A DNA stretch of 64,000 bases from Maribacter zhoushanensis. GTDB lineage: Bacteria; Bacteroidota; Bacteroidia; Flavobacteriales; Flavobacteriaceae. The stretch lies in NCBI RefSeq assembly GCF_029350975.1, contig NZ_JARKMR010000005.1:62001-126000 (forward strand), given 5' to 3'. Numbering within the stretch: the stretch's first letter is position 1; each line of letters begins with the position of its first letter. Both the position numbers and the translations under genes were made by a program. The notes beneath the pieces were generated by a model that saw only the letters and a program-made list of their open reading frames with translations, ran no database searches and was not told where the DNA came from. Below, one piece after another: positions 53,107 to 62,277 of the stretch.

Positions 53107-54747
53107 ATGAAAAGAAGAGATTTTGTACAGTACGCCGGGTTGGGTGCCGGAGCATTGATGATGCCATCATTATTGCTAGGTAACGACATCCCTACAGAGG
53201 CGTTACTGGAACCAGGTATGGATGCCTTGGTGAAAAAACGAATGGCAGATGTTGCCTTAAATACTGCCAAATCATTAGGTGCTACCTATGCAGATGCCCG
53301 TATAGGCAGGTATTTAAATCAGTATGTATTCACTAGGGAAGACAAAGTTCAAAACGTGGTCAATACAGAATCTTTCGGTATAGGTATACGAGTAATCGCT
53401 AATGGTACATGGGGTTTTGCCTCTACCAATAGTGTTACCGAAGATGGTATTAAAAAAGCAACGGAACAAGCAGTTGCCATTGCAAAGGCAAATTCAAAAA
53501 TTCAAAAAGAACCGGTAAAGTTAGCTCCTGTTAACGCATACGGAGAGGTGTCTTGGAAGACGCCGATCAAAAAAGATTTTAAGGAAGTTCCTGTTTCAGA
53601 AAAGGTAGACCTTTTATTAAGTGCTAATGCAGCCGCTTTAGATAACGGGGCAAACTTTGTAAACTCTGCCTTATTTATGGTGAACGAGCAAAAGTATTTT
53701 GCATCTACTGATGGTTCTTATATAGACCAAGATATTCATCGCTTGTGGCCAACTTTAAGAGTGACTGCTGTTGATAAGGCTGCCGGTACTTTTAAGACCA
53801 GAGAGAATATGAGTGCTCCCGTAGGTATGGGCTATGAATATTTAGACGGATTGGAATCTGAGAAAATCGATGGTCCAGCAGGATTACGCTTATATAAAAA
53901 TAGCTATGACATGGTAGAGGATGCCACTATAGCAGCTAAACAGGCGAGAGAAAAACTAACAGCGAAATCTGTAGACGCCGGTAAATATGATTTAGTCTTA
54001 GAACCAAATCACCTTGGGTTAACCATTCACGAATCTGTAGGTCACCCATTAGAACTTGATCGTGTATTGGGTTATGAAGCCAACTATGCAGGTACAAGTT
54101 TCGCTACATTGGATAAATTAAAATCGGGCAACTTCAAATACGGTAGTGATATTGTAAACCTTGTTGCCGATAAAACCCAGGTAGGTTCTCTAGGTGCTGT
54201 TGGGTATGATGATGAGGGAGTGAAATCGAAGAAGTGGGATTTGGTACGTAACGGAGTGTTGAGCAATTTCCAAGCGATACGTGACCAAGCACATATGATC
54301 GGGGAAGAGGAATCTCATGGTTGTTGTTATGCACAAAGCTGGGACGATGTACAGTTTCAACGTATGCCAAATGTTTCTTTAGAACCGGGCAAAGAGAAGT
54401 ATTCTAGTGCCGAAATGATAAAAGATGTAGAAAAAGGTATTTATATAGCAGGTCGTGGATCGTATTCTATTGATCAGCAACGTTATAATTTCCAGTTTGG
54501 TGGTACTGTATTTTACGAAATTAAAGATGGTGAAATTGTGGGTATGTTAGAAGATGTAGCTTACCAAAGTAACACCCAAGAGTTTTGGAATTCTTGTGTT
54601 AAGATTTGCGATAAAGATGATTACCGTTTGTTCGGTACTTTCTTTGACGGTAAGGGGCAGCCTTCTCAGGTGAGCGCTGTATCTCATGGTAGTTCTACTG
54701 CCAGGTTCAATGATGTAAATGTAATTAACACTGGTAGAAACATTTAA
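53107..54747 (+). CDS. tldD: TldD-family metalloprotease with Tat-like signal
   Basis: A 546-residue protein. The zinc-binding HESVGH (about His308) marks TldD, the catalytic partner of the TldD/PmbA (TldE) heterodimeric protease. The N-terminus MKRRDFVQYAGLGAGALMMP resembles a twin-arginine signal (RRDF then a hydrophobic stretch), so this protein is probably exported, unlike cytoplasmic E. coli TldD. The partner gene follows 25 bp downstream. TldD/E degrade unfolded peptides and process some peptide toxins and modified peptides. Confidence 0.9.
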   Translation: MKRRDFVQYAGLGAGALMMPSLLLGNDIPTEALLEPGMDALVKKRMADVALNTAKSLGATYADARIGRYLNQYVFTREDKVQNVVNTESFGIGIRVIANGTWGFASTNSVTEDGIKKATEQAVAIAKANSKIQKEPVKLAPVNAYGEVSWKTPIKKDFKEVPVSEKVDLLLSANAAALDNGANFVNSALFMVNEQKYFASTDGSYIDQDIHRLWPTLRVTAVDKAAGTFKTRENMSAPVGMGYEYLDGLESEKIDGPAGLRLYKNSYDMVEDATIAAKQAREKLTAKSVDAGKYDLVLEPNHLGLTIHESVGHPLELDRVLGYEANYAGTSFATLDKLKSGNFKYGSDIVNLVADKTQVGSLGAVGYDDEGVKSKKWDLVRNGVLSNFQAIRDQAHMIGEEESHGCCYAQSWDDVQFQRMPNVSLEPGKEKYSSAEMIKDVEKGIYIAGRGSYSIDQQRYNFQFGGTVFYEIKDGEIVGMLEDVAYQSNTQEFWNSCVKICDKDDYRLFGTFFDGKGQPSQVSAVSHGSSTARFNDVNVINTGRNI

Positions 54748-54772
54748 TTGTTTCACTCAAAAAAGAACAACA

Positions 54773-56089
54773 ATGGCAATTTATACAAAAGAAGAAGCAA
54801 GAAAAATATTGGAGAAAGCATTGAGCTTTTCCAAAGCCGATACCTGCGAGATAAATTTAAGCGGTTATAATAGCGGTAATATAAGATATGCACGAAATAC
54901 GGTATCTACATCTGGGTACAGTTCTAATCAAAGTTTGGCGGTACAGTCTAGCTTTGGTAAAAAATCTGGGACGGCTACTATTGATGAGTTTGATGATGCA
55001 TCATTGGAAAAGGTAGTTAGAAGGGCTGAAGAATTGGCACAATTATCTCCTGAGAATCCAGAATTTATGGAGCCTTTAGGTCCGCAGATGTATGATGAGG
55101 CTATCACATATAGCGAATCTACAGCAAAGATCACTCCTGAGTATAGAGCTGAGGTAGCAAGCAGTAGTATTGTTCCGGCAGATGCAAAAGATGTTACTGC
55201 GGCAGGTTTTTTAAATGACTCTGCAGGTTTTAGTGCAATGATCAATTCTAAGGGATTATTCGCTTACAATCAATCTACCGATGTAGATTTTACCGTAACC
55301 ATGCGTACAAATGACGGTACCGGTTCTGGTTGGGTAAAAAGAGATTTTAATGACGTAGATAAGTTTGATGCTGATGAAGCTGCAAAAACTGCAATTGATA
55401 AAGCGGTACTCTCTAGAGAGGCAAAAGCGATTGAACCTGGTAAGTACACGGTAATATTAGAACCAGCTGCTTCGGCAGATTTGTTACGTAACATGTTCCG
55501 CTCACTAAATGCGCGTTCTGCAGATGAAGGTAGAAGCTTTATGTCTGCTGCAGATGGTAAGAACAAGATTGGTGAGAAAATAGTGGACGAACGTGTTAAT
55601 ATATATTCTGACCCGTTGAATCCTGAAGTACCAACATCTACATGGAACGGAGAAGGGCAGCCACTGAAGAAAACAAGCTGGATAGAAAACGGAGTGGTTA
55701 AAAATTTGGCGTATGACCGTTTTTGGGCAAAGGAAAAAGGTGTTGAGCCAGTTCCTTTTCCACCAAACGCTATTATGACAGGTGGTGATGCCAGTTTGGA
55801 AGAATTGATCAAGAGTACTAAAAAGGGAATTTTGGTAACCCGTTTATGGTACATACGTAGCGTAGATCCACAAACCTTATTGTATACGGGACTAACGAGA
55901 GACGGAACGTTCTATATAGAAAATGGACAAATTAAATACCCTGTAAAAAACTTCAGGTTTAATGAGAGTCCGATCATCATGCTGAACAATCTAGAAACGT
56001 TAGGGCAACAAGTACGTATTAATGGTAATCTAATACCATATATGAAAGTGCGCGACTTTACGTTTACCAGTCTTTCAGATGCAGTTTAA
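54773..56089 (+). CDS. pmbA: PmbA/TldE-family protein, partner of TldD
   Basis: A 438-residue protein with the TldD/PmbA fold: DTCEINLSGYNSGNIRYARN, GTATIDEFDD, EPGKYTVILEPAASADLL and C-terminal NNLETLGQQVRINGNLIPYM. It lacks the HExxxH zinc motif, as expected for the non-catalytic PmbA/TldE subunit. No signal peptide is evident, while its partner has a Tat-like signal, so the compartment of the pair is uncertain; hitch-hiking through Tat would be possible. A terminator follows 19 bp after the stop. Confidence 0.9.
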   Translation: MAIYTKEEARKILEKALSFSKADTCEINLSGYNSGNIRYARNTVSTSGYSSNQSLAVQSSFGKKSGTATIDEFDDASLEKVVRRAEELAQLSPENPEFMEPLGPQMYDEAITYSESTAKITPEYRAEVASSSIVPADAKDVTAAGFLNDSAGFSAMINSKGLFAYNQSTDVDFTVTMRTNDGTGSGWVKRDFNDVDKFDADEAAKTAIDKAVLSREAKAIEPGKYTVILEPAASADLLRNMFRSLNARSADEGRSFMSAADGKNKIGEKIVDERVNIYSDPLNPEVPTSTWNGEGQPLKKTSWIENGVVKNLAYDRFWAKEKGVEPVPFPPNAIMTGGDASLEELIKSTKKGILVTRLWYIRSVDPQTLLYTGLTRDGTFYIENGQIKYPVKNFRFNESPIIMLNNLETLGQQVRINGNLIPYMKVRDFTFTSLSDAV

Positions 56090-56107
56090 AACATCATAAA
56101 ATTATAG

Positions 56108-56147
56108 AAACTGGTTGTTTGTGGCACATCACGACAACCAGTTTTTC
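56108..56147 (+). terminator. Rho-independent terminator after pmbA
   Basis: Perfect 11-bp stem AAACTGGTTGT (56108-56118) with ACAACCAGTTT (56134-56144), a 15-base loop and a T-run. It ends the tldD-pmbA transcript and overlaps the extended reading frame of the next gene. Confidence 0.88.
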
Positions 56148-56178
56148 TTTTTTCTATCGGAATAAAAACACAAACTAC

Positions 56179-56805
56179 TTGCCCTTGAGCAACGAATTTT
56201 TCTTTACGAGATTACAGTATGAGTCCGGCGATTGGGATGTGGATCAGCGCATGCCATCTAACCTTTTGAATTCATTGGTAGAGTACACTACGTTAAAGGT
56301 TGATGCGCAAGAGAAGATCATCACTTTGGCAAGCGATGATATTTTTAAGAGTCCGTTTTGCTATATCTCGGGTCACAAGTTGGTGGAGTTTACAAAAAAG
56401 GAACAAGAGAATTTTGAGAAATATGTGCGCAATGGCGGCTTTGTTTTTGCCGATGATTGCAATCACGATATTGACGGTTTGTTCGCCAAATCTTTTGAGC
56501 GGCAGATGGAAGAAATATTTGGTGCATCCGCATTAAAAAAAATACCCAACGACCACGAAATCTATACAATATTCTTCGACTTTGAAGACGGTCCGCCGAC
56601 CACATCACAAGAATTGAATGGTTGGGGAGATGATCTGGTACACGATTATTTAAAAGCTATTGTGGTAAACGGTAGAATTGCGGTACTGTATAGCAACAAA
56701 GACTACGGTTGCGAGTGGGATTATGATTTTAGAAACAAACGCTGGTACAAAATAGACAATACACGGTTTGGGGTCAACATTGTTATGTACGCCCTAACCT
56801 CATAA
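56179..56805 (+). CDS. DUF4159 domain protein
   Basis: A protein of about 208 residues with the DUF4159 signature (EFFFTRLQYESGDWDVDQRM, then GGFVFADDCNHDIDG). I set the start at TTG 56179 (TTG at 56185 is equally possible). The frame is open further upstream to a TTG at 56119, but this lies in the loop of a terminator, and the extra residues do not resemble the family. DUF4159 proteins usually accompany MoxR/DUF58/BatA genes, and MoxR follows here by 11 bp. It may be a class-I glutamine-amidotransferase-like scaffold; its function is unknown. Confidence 0.75.
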   Translation: MPLSNEFFFTRLQYESGDWDVDQRMPSNLLNSLVEYTTLKVDAQEKIITLASDDIFKSPFCYISGHKLVEFTKKEQENFEKYVRNGGFVFADDCNHDIDGLFAKSFERQMEEIFGASALKKIPNDHEIYTIFFDFEDGPPTTSQELNGWGDDLVHDYLKAIVVNGRIAVLYSNKDYGCEWDYDFRNKRWYKIDNTRFGVNIVMYALTS

Positions 56806-56816
56806 AATATTTTTGA

Positions 56817-57821
56817 ATGGATAAAGAATTACAACGCATTGCAGATGAGGTAGAAATGCTCTCAGGTAAATTAAGTGCCCTAAAGCAAGAAATTGGAAAA
56901 GTGATTATTGGGCAAGAAGAAACCGTATCGCAATTATTGATTACGTTTTTAGCCGGTGGTCATGCATTGTTAGAAGGGGTTCCCGGTTTGGCAAAAACCT
57001 TAATGATCAGAACTTTGGCGAATGCCATCGATTTAAAGTTTAAAAGAATACAGTTTACGCCCGATTTAATGCCTTCGGATATTATTGGGACCGAGATTTT
57101 AGAGGAAGATCAAACTACCGGTAAAAAGTTCTTTAAGTTCAACAAAGGTCCTATTTTTTCTAATATTATCCTGGCGGATGAAATAAACCGTACCCCACCA
57201 AAAACACAGGCAGCATTGTTGGAAGCGATGCAAGAATTTGAAGTAACCTACGGTGATAAAACCTATCCCTTAGATAAACCATTTTTTATACTAGCTACGC
57301 AAAACCCAATTGAGCAATCAGGAACATTTGTTTTGCCGGAAGCACAGCAAGACAGATTCTTGTTATACATCAAAATAGGGTACCCAACAAAACAAGACGA
57401 GGAAGCTATTCTAAAGGCTACCACGGGAACCTTCAAAAAGAAACTGAACAAAGTAATTTCTGGTGATGATATTGTACGCCTTCAAGAATTGGTTAGAGAA
57501 GTATCTATCAGTGACGCCTTAATCAGTTTTGTAAGTGATATTATTAGAGCAACCCGCCCAGAGACCACTACCGATGCTTATGTAAAAGACTGGGTAGATT
57601 GGGGTGCAGGTCCGCGTGCAGGTCAAGCAATGATCTTAACGGCGAAGGCTAACGCTTTGTTAGAAGGTAGATTAGCAGTTACGTTGGATGATATCAAAAG
57701 TGTAGCGTTACCAGTACTTCGACATAGGGTGTTGGTAAATTTCAGGGCAGAAGCAGAAGGCATTACTTCAGACAAAGTAGCAACACACTTATTGAATGCT
57801 ATTGCAATAAAAGGCGAATAA
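56817..57821 (+). CDS. MoxR-family AAA+ ATPase
   Basis: A 334-residue AAA+ protein with the MoxR-type Walker A EGVPGLAKT (residues 53-61), Walker B IILADEINRTPPKTQAALLE, sensor 1 ATQNPIEQSGTFVLPEAQQD and arginine-rich C-terminal DWVDWGAGPRAGQAM. MoxR ATPases act as chaperones for the insertion or activation of vWA-domain proteins. Next to DUF58 and BatA-like genes, this is the standard MoxR operon. Confidence 0.94.
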   Translation: MDKELQRIADEVEMLSGKLSALKQEIGKVIIGQEETVSQLLITFLAGGHALLEGVPGLAKTLMIRTLANAIDLKFKRIQFTPDLMPSDIIGTEILEEDQTTGKKFFKFNKGPIFSNIILADEINRTPPKTQAALLEAMQEFEVTYGDKTYPLDKPFFILATQNPIEQSGTFVLPEAQQDRFLLYIKIGYPTKQDEEAILKATTGTFKKKLNKVISGDDIVRLQELVREVSISDALISFVSDIIRATRPETTTDAYVKDWVDWGAGPRAGQAMILTAKANALLEGRLAVTLDDIKSVALPVLRHRVLVNFRAEAEGITSDKVATHLLNAIAIKGE

Positions 57822-57843
57822 CTAACGCTCCATTATCGAGTAC

Positions 57844-58743
57844 ATGGCAAAACAGGACTATCACAATTTATTAAAACCAGAAGTCATCAATACGGTTGAG
57901 GGACTTTCCTTGATATCGCGCATTGTGGTAGAGGGGTTTACGTCTGGTTTAAATAGAAGTGCTAGTGTGGGTCCTGGGATGGAATTTAGCCAGTACAGAG
58001 GTTACGAACCCGGTGACGATTTGCGATTGCTAGATTGGAAAATGTTGGCACGTTCCGGTAGATACTACATCAAGCAGTCAGAAATTGAAAGTCAGGTGAC
58101 CATTAAGTTTATCGTAGATGCCAGCGCATCTATGTTGCATAAAGAAGAAGCGCTTTCAAAAGTAGATTTTGTGCGTGTGTTGGTAGCGACGCTGGCATAC
58201 ATGGCACATAAGCAAGGCGATGCCGTGGGGCTATTTGCTTTAAATGAAAGTGATGTAGTCAGTATTTACCCTAAGGCAGATAAAAAGCATTACAACAGAC
58301 TGTTATTAGAATTGATAAATATTTCAACTACAGGCAAGTGGCCGGCAACCCATATTTCTAACAAACGCATACCTAACAGAGGAGGGAAGGAGTTAGTTTT
58401 TTTCCTGACGGATATGTACGAAACTAGTGAAGAGATTTCAAAATTTATAAAAGGATTGAAATCCGCCAGAAATGAGGTTGTAGTCTTGCAGGTTATGGGC
58501 GCTGCGGAGATGGATTTCAATTATGGACCTAATATCACCTTTGAAGATTGGGAAACGGGAGCAAGAATAAAAGTAGATACGCAGCAGGCGAAAACTGAAT
58601 ATTTAAACAATCTGGAGTTCAGGTTAAAAAAAATCAAGGAAGAATTATTGTCCAACGGGATAGATCACCATGTATTTAGAATGGATGCACCATTGGGCGA
58701 AGCTTTGCTATTATTTTTAAAACAACGAAAAAGACTCGGTTAA
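57844..58743 (+). CDS. DUF58 domain protein (vWA-like)
   Basis: A 299-residue protein with the DUF58 core FSQYRGYEPGDDLRLLDWKM and a vWA-like DASASMLHKEEALSK (MIDAS DxSxS). It lies 22 bp after MoxR and 1 bp before the BatA-like gene and is probably a MoxR client that works at the membrane with the other proteins of the operon. Confidence 0.92.
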   Translation: MAKQDYHNLLKPEVINTVEGLSLISRIVVEGFTSGLNRSASVGPGMEFSQYRGYEPGDDLRLLDWKMLARSGRYYIKQSEIESQVTIKFIVDASASMLHKEEALSKVDFVRVLVATLAYMAHKQGDAVGLFALNESDVVSIYPKADKKHYNRLLLELINISTTGKWPATHISNKRIPNRGGKELVFFLTDMYETSEEISKFIKGLKSARNEVVVLQVMGAAEMDFNYGPNITFEDWETGARIKVDTQQAKTEYLNNLEFRLKKIKEELLSNGIDHHVFRMDAPLGEALLLFLKQRKRLG

Positions 58744-58744
58744 T

Positions 58745-60040
58745 ATGTCATTTGCACATCCTTCATATTTATGGGCTTTATTTGGACTTCTAGTTCCGAT
58801 AGCAATCCATCTATGGAGTAAAAAGGAAGCAAAGACGATAAAGATTGGTAGTGTACAGTTGTTGTCAGAATCAAAATCTAAACAATCTAGCAGCATTCAA
58901 TTGAATGAATTATGGTTGTTATTATTGCGAATGGGCATTATTTCGTTAGTGGTTGTTTTGATGGCAAAACCACAATGGCATGCAAAAATTAGTAATAGCA
59001 AAGTCACGTATGTGGTTGAACCAGAACTGGCACAGAATGCCGATTTCATGTCTCAATTTATAGAAGAAGGCAATGATCAAGAAATAAGACTTTTACAAAA
59101 AGGGTTGCCTTTAAATGAGGGAGAGGAACAAGTTACAAAGCTAGATGCTGTGCAAGATTACTGGGCGCTGGTATCTGAAATGGAAGAGTTGCCTACAGAC
59201 AGCATCGTGGTTTTTACAAATGGTTTTGCCAGCGGGTTAAAAGGAGCAAGACCAGAAAGCAGACAGAACATAAACTGGATCGTTATTGACAGCGCATTAT
59301 CAAAAGAAACTCCGTTACTAGCATACAAACGAGAAAACGAATTACAATTATATACAGGATGGAGTGGTGCTGGTGAAACTAAAGTCAGTAGTAGAAAAAT
59401 AGCCTTGGGAGAAGATTTTACACTTTCTTCTAGTGGTGATAGTCTGGTGATCTCAAAACATGACCCAGTAAAAAAAGTACCTGTAATTGTACAAAACCCT
59501 ATAGAAATAGCCCTCTTTTATGCGGATAGCTTGCAGCAAGATAAAAGGTATATAGAGGCATCGTTAAAAGCCCTTGCTATTTATTTGGATCGGGAAATTA
59601 ATGTAACGTCTAAATTAGATAGCGAGGAAATTTCAAAAAACGAGGCAGATGTAGTTATTTGGCTTAGCAATAAACCACAACCTGAAGCAGCACAGAAACT
59701 ATTGGTATTGAGAGAAGATGTTATGGCACAGTCTATCATAGTTACTGCAGAAGAGGATGCTGTCTATTATTTGACTAAGCGTATAACATCTGAAAATGCA
59801 GTATCGGAAAGAGTAACGGAGAAATTACTTGATGTCTTAGAGGTTAATAGTGAGTTGCAAGAATTACTGATTCACGTAGATAAACGTTCAGTTGCAGCAT
59901 CAGAAATACAAACCAACTATGTAGCTGTAAAAAGCAAGGAAAAACAGTTGGCAAGTTTTAATGTGAATCCGTATTTATGGGGATTACTTCTAGTATTATT
60001 ATTGGTAGAACGCTTTGTGGCACATAAACGTAAACAGTAA
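58745..60040 (+). CDS. BatA-like N-terminal membrane protein
   Basis: A 431-residue protein with the BatA N-terminal module (HPSYLWALFGLLVPIAIHLW, then SVQLLSESKSK and a second TM helix at about 57-75) and one TM helix near the C-terminus (LWGLLLVLLLVERFV). The extracytoplasmic middle part is predicted alpha/beta, but the vWA MIDAS of true BatA is not visible. It abuts the next gene with a 1-bp overlap. Confidence 0.85.
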   Translation: MSFAHPSYLWALFGLLVPIAIHLWSKKEAKTIKIGSVQLLSESKSKQSSSIQLNELWLLLLRMGIISLVVVLMAKPQWHAKISNSKVTYVVEPELAQNADFMSQFIEEGNDQEIRLLQKGLPLNEGEEQVTKLDAVQDYWALVSEMEELPTDSIVVFTNGFASGLKGARPESRQNINWIVIDSALSKETPLLAYKRENELQLYTGWSGAGETKVSSRKIALGEDFTLSSSGDSLVISKHDPVKKVPVIVQNPIEIALFYADSLQQDKRYIEASLKALAIYLDREINVTSKLDSEEISKNEADVVIWLSNKPQPEAAQKLLVLREDVMAQSIIVTAEEDAVYYLTKRITSENAVSERVTEKLLDVLEVNSELQELLIHVDKRSVAASEIQTNYVAVKSKEKQLASFNVNPYLWGLLLVLLLVERFVAHKRKQ

Positions 60041-62277
60041 TGGAGCAGGGCAAACTACATTTAACGAAATTTCAAAAGCGTTGGCAGTTGTTGTCGTACA
60101 CCGAGGCTGTTTTGTATGCTTTAGGCATTGCTGTGTTATGCTATTTTATCACTAAAAATATACTAGTAGGCTTGGTAGCATTTGTAGTTGGTTTGCTCTT
60201 TGTTATCCTGGTAAAAAAACCTTGGCAACATAACTTAAATACCACTAGCTCGTTTATTGACGCCCATGTTTCAGAAGCATCTTTCAGTACAGGATTGTTG
60301 TTACAACCAGAAGATTCATTGTCCAATTTAGCGAAATTACAGCGCTATAGAGTATCAGAAGAGCTGTCTAAAAGGTTAGGAGGCATAACTCCGCCAAACG
60401 GATTAAAACAAGCATTTTTGGTTATGTTGGCATGCATTGCTATTGGGTTAATAGTACATCAAATGAACCTATTTCAAAGTGTAGATGAAATACTGAATAA
60501 CCCCAAGAATACGGAACAGATTCAGTTTGTAGCAATAGATAGTCTACAAAAAGATAGTAGTATACCTGAAATTGAGAATCAGAAAATTACAGTTGTTTAT
60601 CCCTCCTATACTAGATTAGGCAGTAAAACTACCGCTAACGCAAATATTAAGGCAGTTGCGGGTTCTAAAGTGATATGGAGCCTACAATTTGATAATCCTG
60701 TTGTTGAACCCGTTTTAGATGTAATGGGAGAACTAAAACCATTAAATAAAGTAGGGGACGATTATCAAATAGAATTACCATTGAAAGCATCAGGATTCTA
60801 TAGTTTCAAATTCAAAAATGAGGAAGGAACAGAGTTTACGTCAGATTTGTTTTCGTTAGAAGCTACGGCAGATGATCCGCCAGAAATTGAAATACTTGGC
60901 TTGGAACAGTACACCTATTTCGATTTTTCAGACAAGAAAATTGTGCAACTACAAAGCTCCATTACAGATGATTTTGGAATTGATGAAAGCTACATCATCA
61001 CTACGGTAAGTAAAGGAACTGGCGAGTCGGTGAAATTTAGGGAAGAAAAATTGAATTTTAAGGAAGCCATGTCAAAAGGAGTTAAATCTATACGAGCAAC
61101 CAAAACATTGGATTTAAATGCCCTAAAAATGGAAGTAGGCGATGAGCTGTATTTCTACATAGAAGCCTTTGATGAAAAACAACCGAGAAGAAATGTAGCT
61201 CGGAGCGAAACTTATTTTGCAGTCATCAAAGATACGGTTAGCGAACAATTTGGAGTAGAAGGAACTTTAGGCGTAGATCAAATGCCCGATTATTTCAGAA
61301 GTCAAAGGCAATTGATTATTGATACGGAGAAGCTCATAAAAGATAAACCGAGCATAACGATTGAAGAATTTAAAACTCGAAGTAATGAACTAGGGTTTGA
61401 TCAGAAAGCGCTACGTTTAAAATATGGTCAGTTTATGGGTGATGAAGCTGAGATGGAAGAAGCGCCTGCTGAGATCGAAAGTCATGAAGAAGGTGAAGAG
61501 CATGATCACGCTGAAGATCAAGAAAATGTAATAAAAGATTTCATGCATGATCATGATGGTGATAATGAGCATAATTTAGTAGAACAACATGAACATGGGC
61601 ATGAAGGTGATGCGGAAGAACCAGAAGACCCCTTACATGATTATCTTCATAATCACGATGATCCAGAGGAATCCACATTATTTGAAGAATCGTTGAAAAC
61701 GAAATTGCGAAAGGCATTAAGTATTATGTGGGATGCTGAATTACATTTACGATTGTATGAGCCAGAAAAGTCTTTACCCTTTCAATATGACGCTTTAAAA
61801 TATATTCAAGAAATAAAAAATAGCGCGCGTATTTATGTACACAGAATAGGTTTTGATCCACCACCGATCAAAGAAGACAGCAGACTTACCGGTAAAATAA
61901 AGGATATTAAAAATTATAGGAAAAATGAATCGACTACAGCAGAAGAACCTTTTGAAGCCATTGAAAAAGCTATTGGTCGGTTAGAACAATTGGTGCAAAA
62001 GGAAAATGCGTATACTAAGAGCGATAATGCCCTTTTTACAGCTGCAGGTAATGAATTGGCACAGTTGGCAATAGAGAACCCTGGTAAGTATTTACAGGTG
62101 TTACAAGGTTTAAAAAGGATAGAGAACAATACAGGTAGAACAATAGAAAATTTTAGGTTTGTTCAAAAGGGATTGTTCTTGGCATTACCAAAAGCTCCAC
62201 AAAAACCCGGAGCTGAAAAAATGTATGTAGACGAAATCAATTCATTATTTCTAAAACAGCTGGAAGTATATGATTGA
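60040..62277 (+). CDS. DUF4175-like large membrane protein with His/Glu/Asp-rich insert
   Basis: A 745-residue protein with two TM helices near the N-terminus (about 25-65) and a third at about 125-145, then a long extracytoplasmic beta-rich and helical region. Residues about 475-545 are unusually rich in His, Asp and Glu (for example EEGEEHDHAEDQE and EQHEHGHEGD), a likely metal-binding, flexible linker. The rest resembles DUF4175-type proteins of the same operon in other Bacteroidota. It overlaps the next gene by 8 bp. Confidence 0.75.
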   Translation: MEQGKLHLTKFQKRWQLLSYTEAVLYALGIAVLCYFITKNILVGLVAFVVGLLFVILVKKPWQHNLNTTSSFIDAHVSEASFSTGLLLQPEDSLSNLAKLQRYRVSEELSKRLGGITPPNGLKQAFLVMLACIAIGLIVHQMNLFQSVDEILNNPKNTEQIQFVAIDSLQKDSSIPEIENQKITVVYPSYTRLGSKTTANANIKAVAGSKVIWSLQFDNPVVEPVLDVMGELKPLNKVGDDYQIELPLKASGFYSFKFKNEEGTEFTSDLFSLEATADDPPEIEILGLEQYTYFDFSDKKIVQLQSSITDDFGIDESYIITTVSKGTGESVKFREEKLNFKEAMSKGVKSIRATKTLDLNALKMEVGDELYFYIEAFDEKQPRRNVARSETYFAVIKDTVSEQFGVEGTLGVDQMPDYFRSQRQLIIDTEKLIKDKPSITIEEFKTRSNELGFDQKALRLKYGQFMGDEAEMEEAPAEIESHEEGEEHDHAEDQENVIKDFMHDHDGDNEHNLVEQHEHGHEGDAEEPEDPLHDYLHNHDDPEESTLFEESLKTKLRKALSIMWDAELHLRLYEPEKSLPFQYDALKYIQEIKNSARIYVHRIGFDPPPIKEDSRLTGKIKDIKNYRKNESTTAEEPFEAIEKAIGRLEQLVQKENAYTKSDNALFTAAGNELAQLAIENPGKYLQVLQGLKRIENNTGRTIENFRFVQKGLFLALPKAPQKPGAEKMYVDEINSLFLKQLEVYD

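Noticed and set aside
55270..55854. 194-codon frame opposite pmbA
   Set aside because: The sense strand carries a well-conserved TldE fold; the antisense frame is a shadow with no recognisable features.
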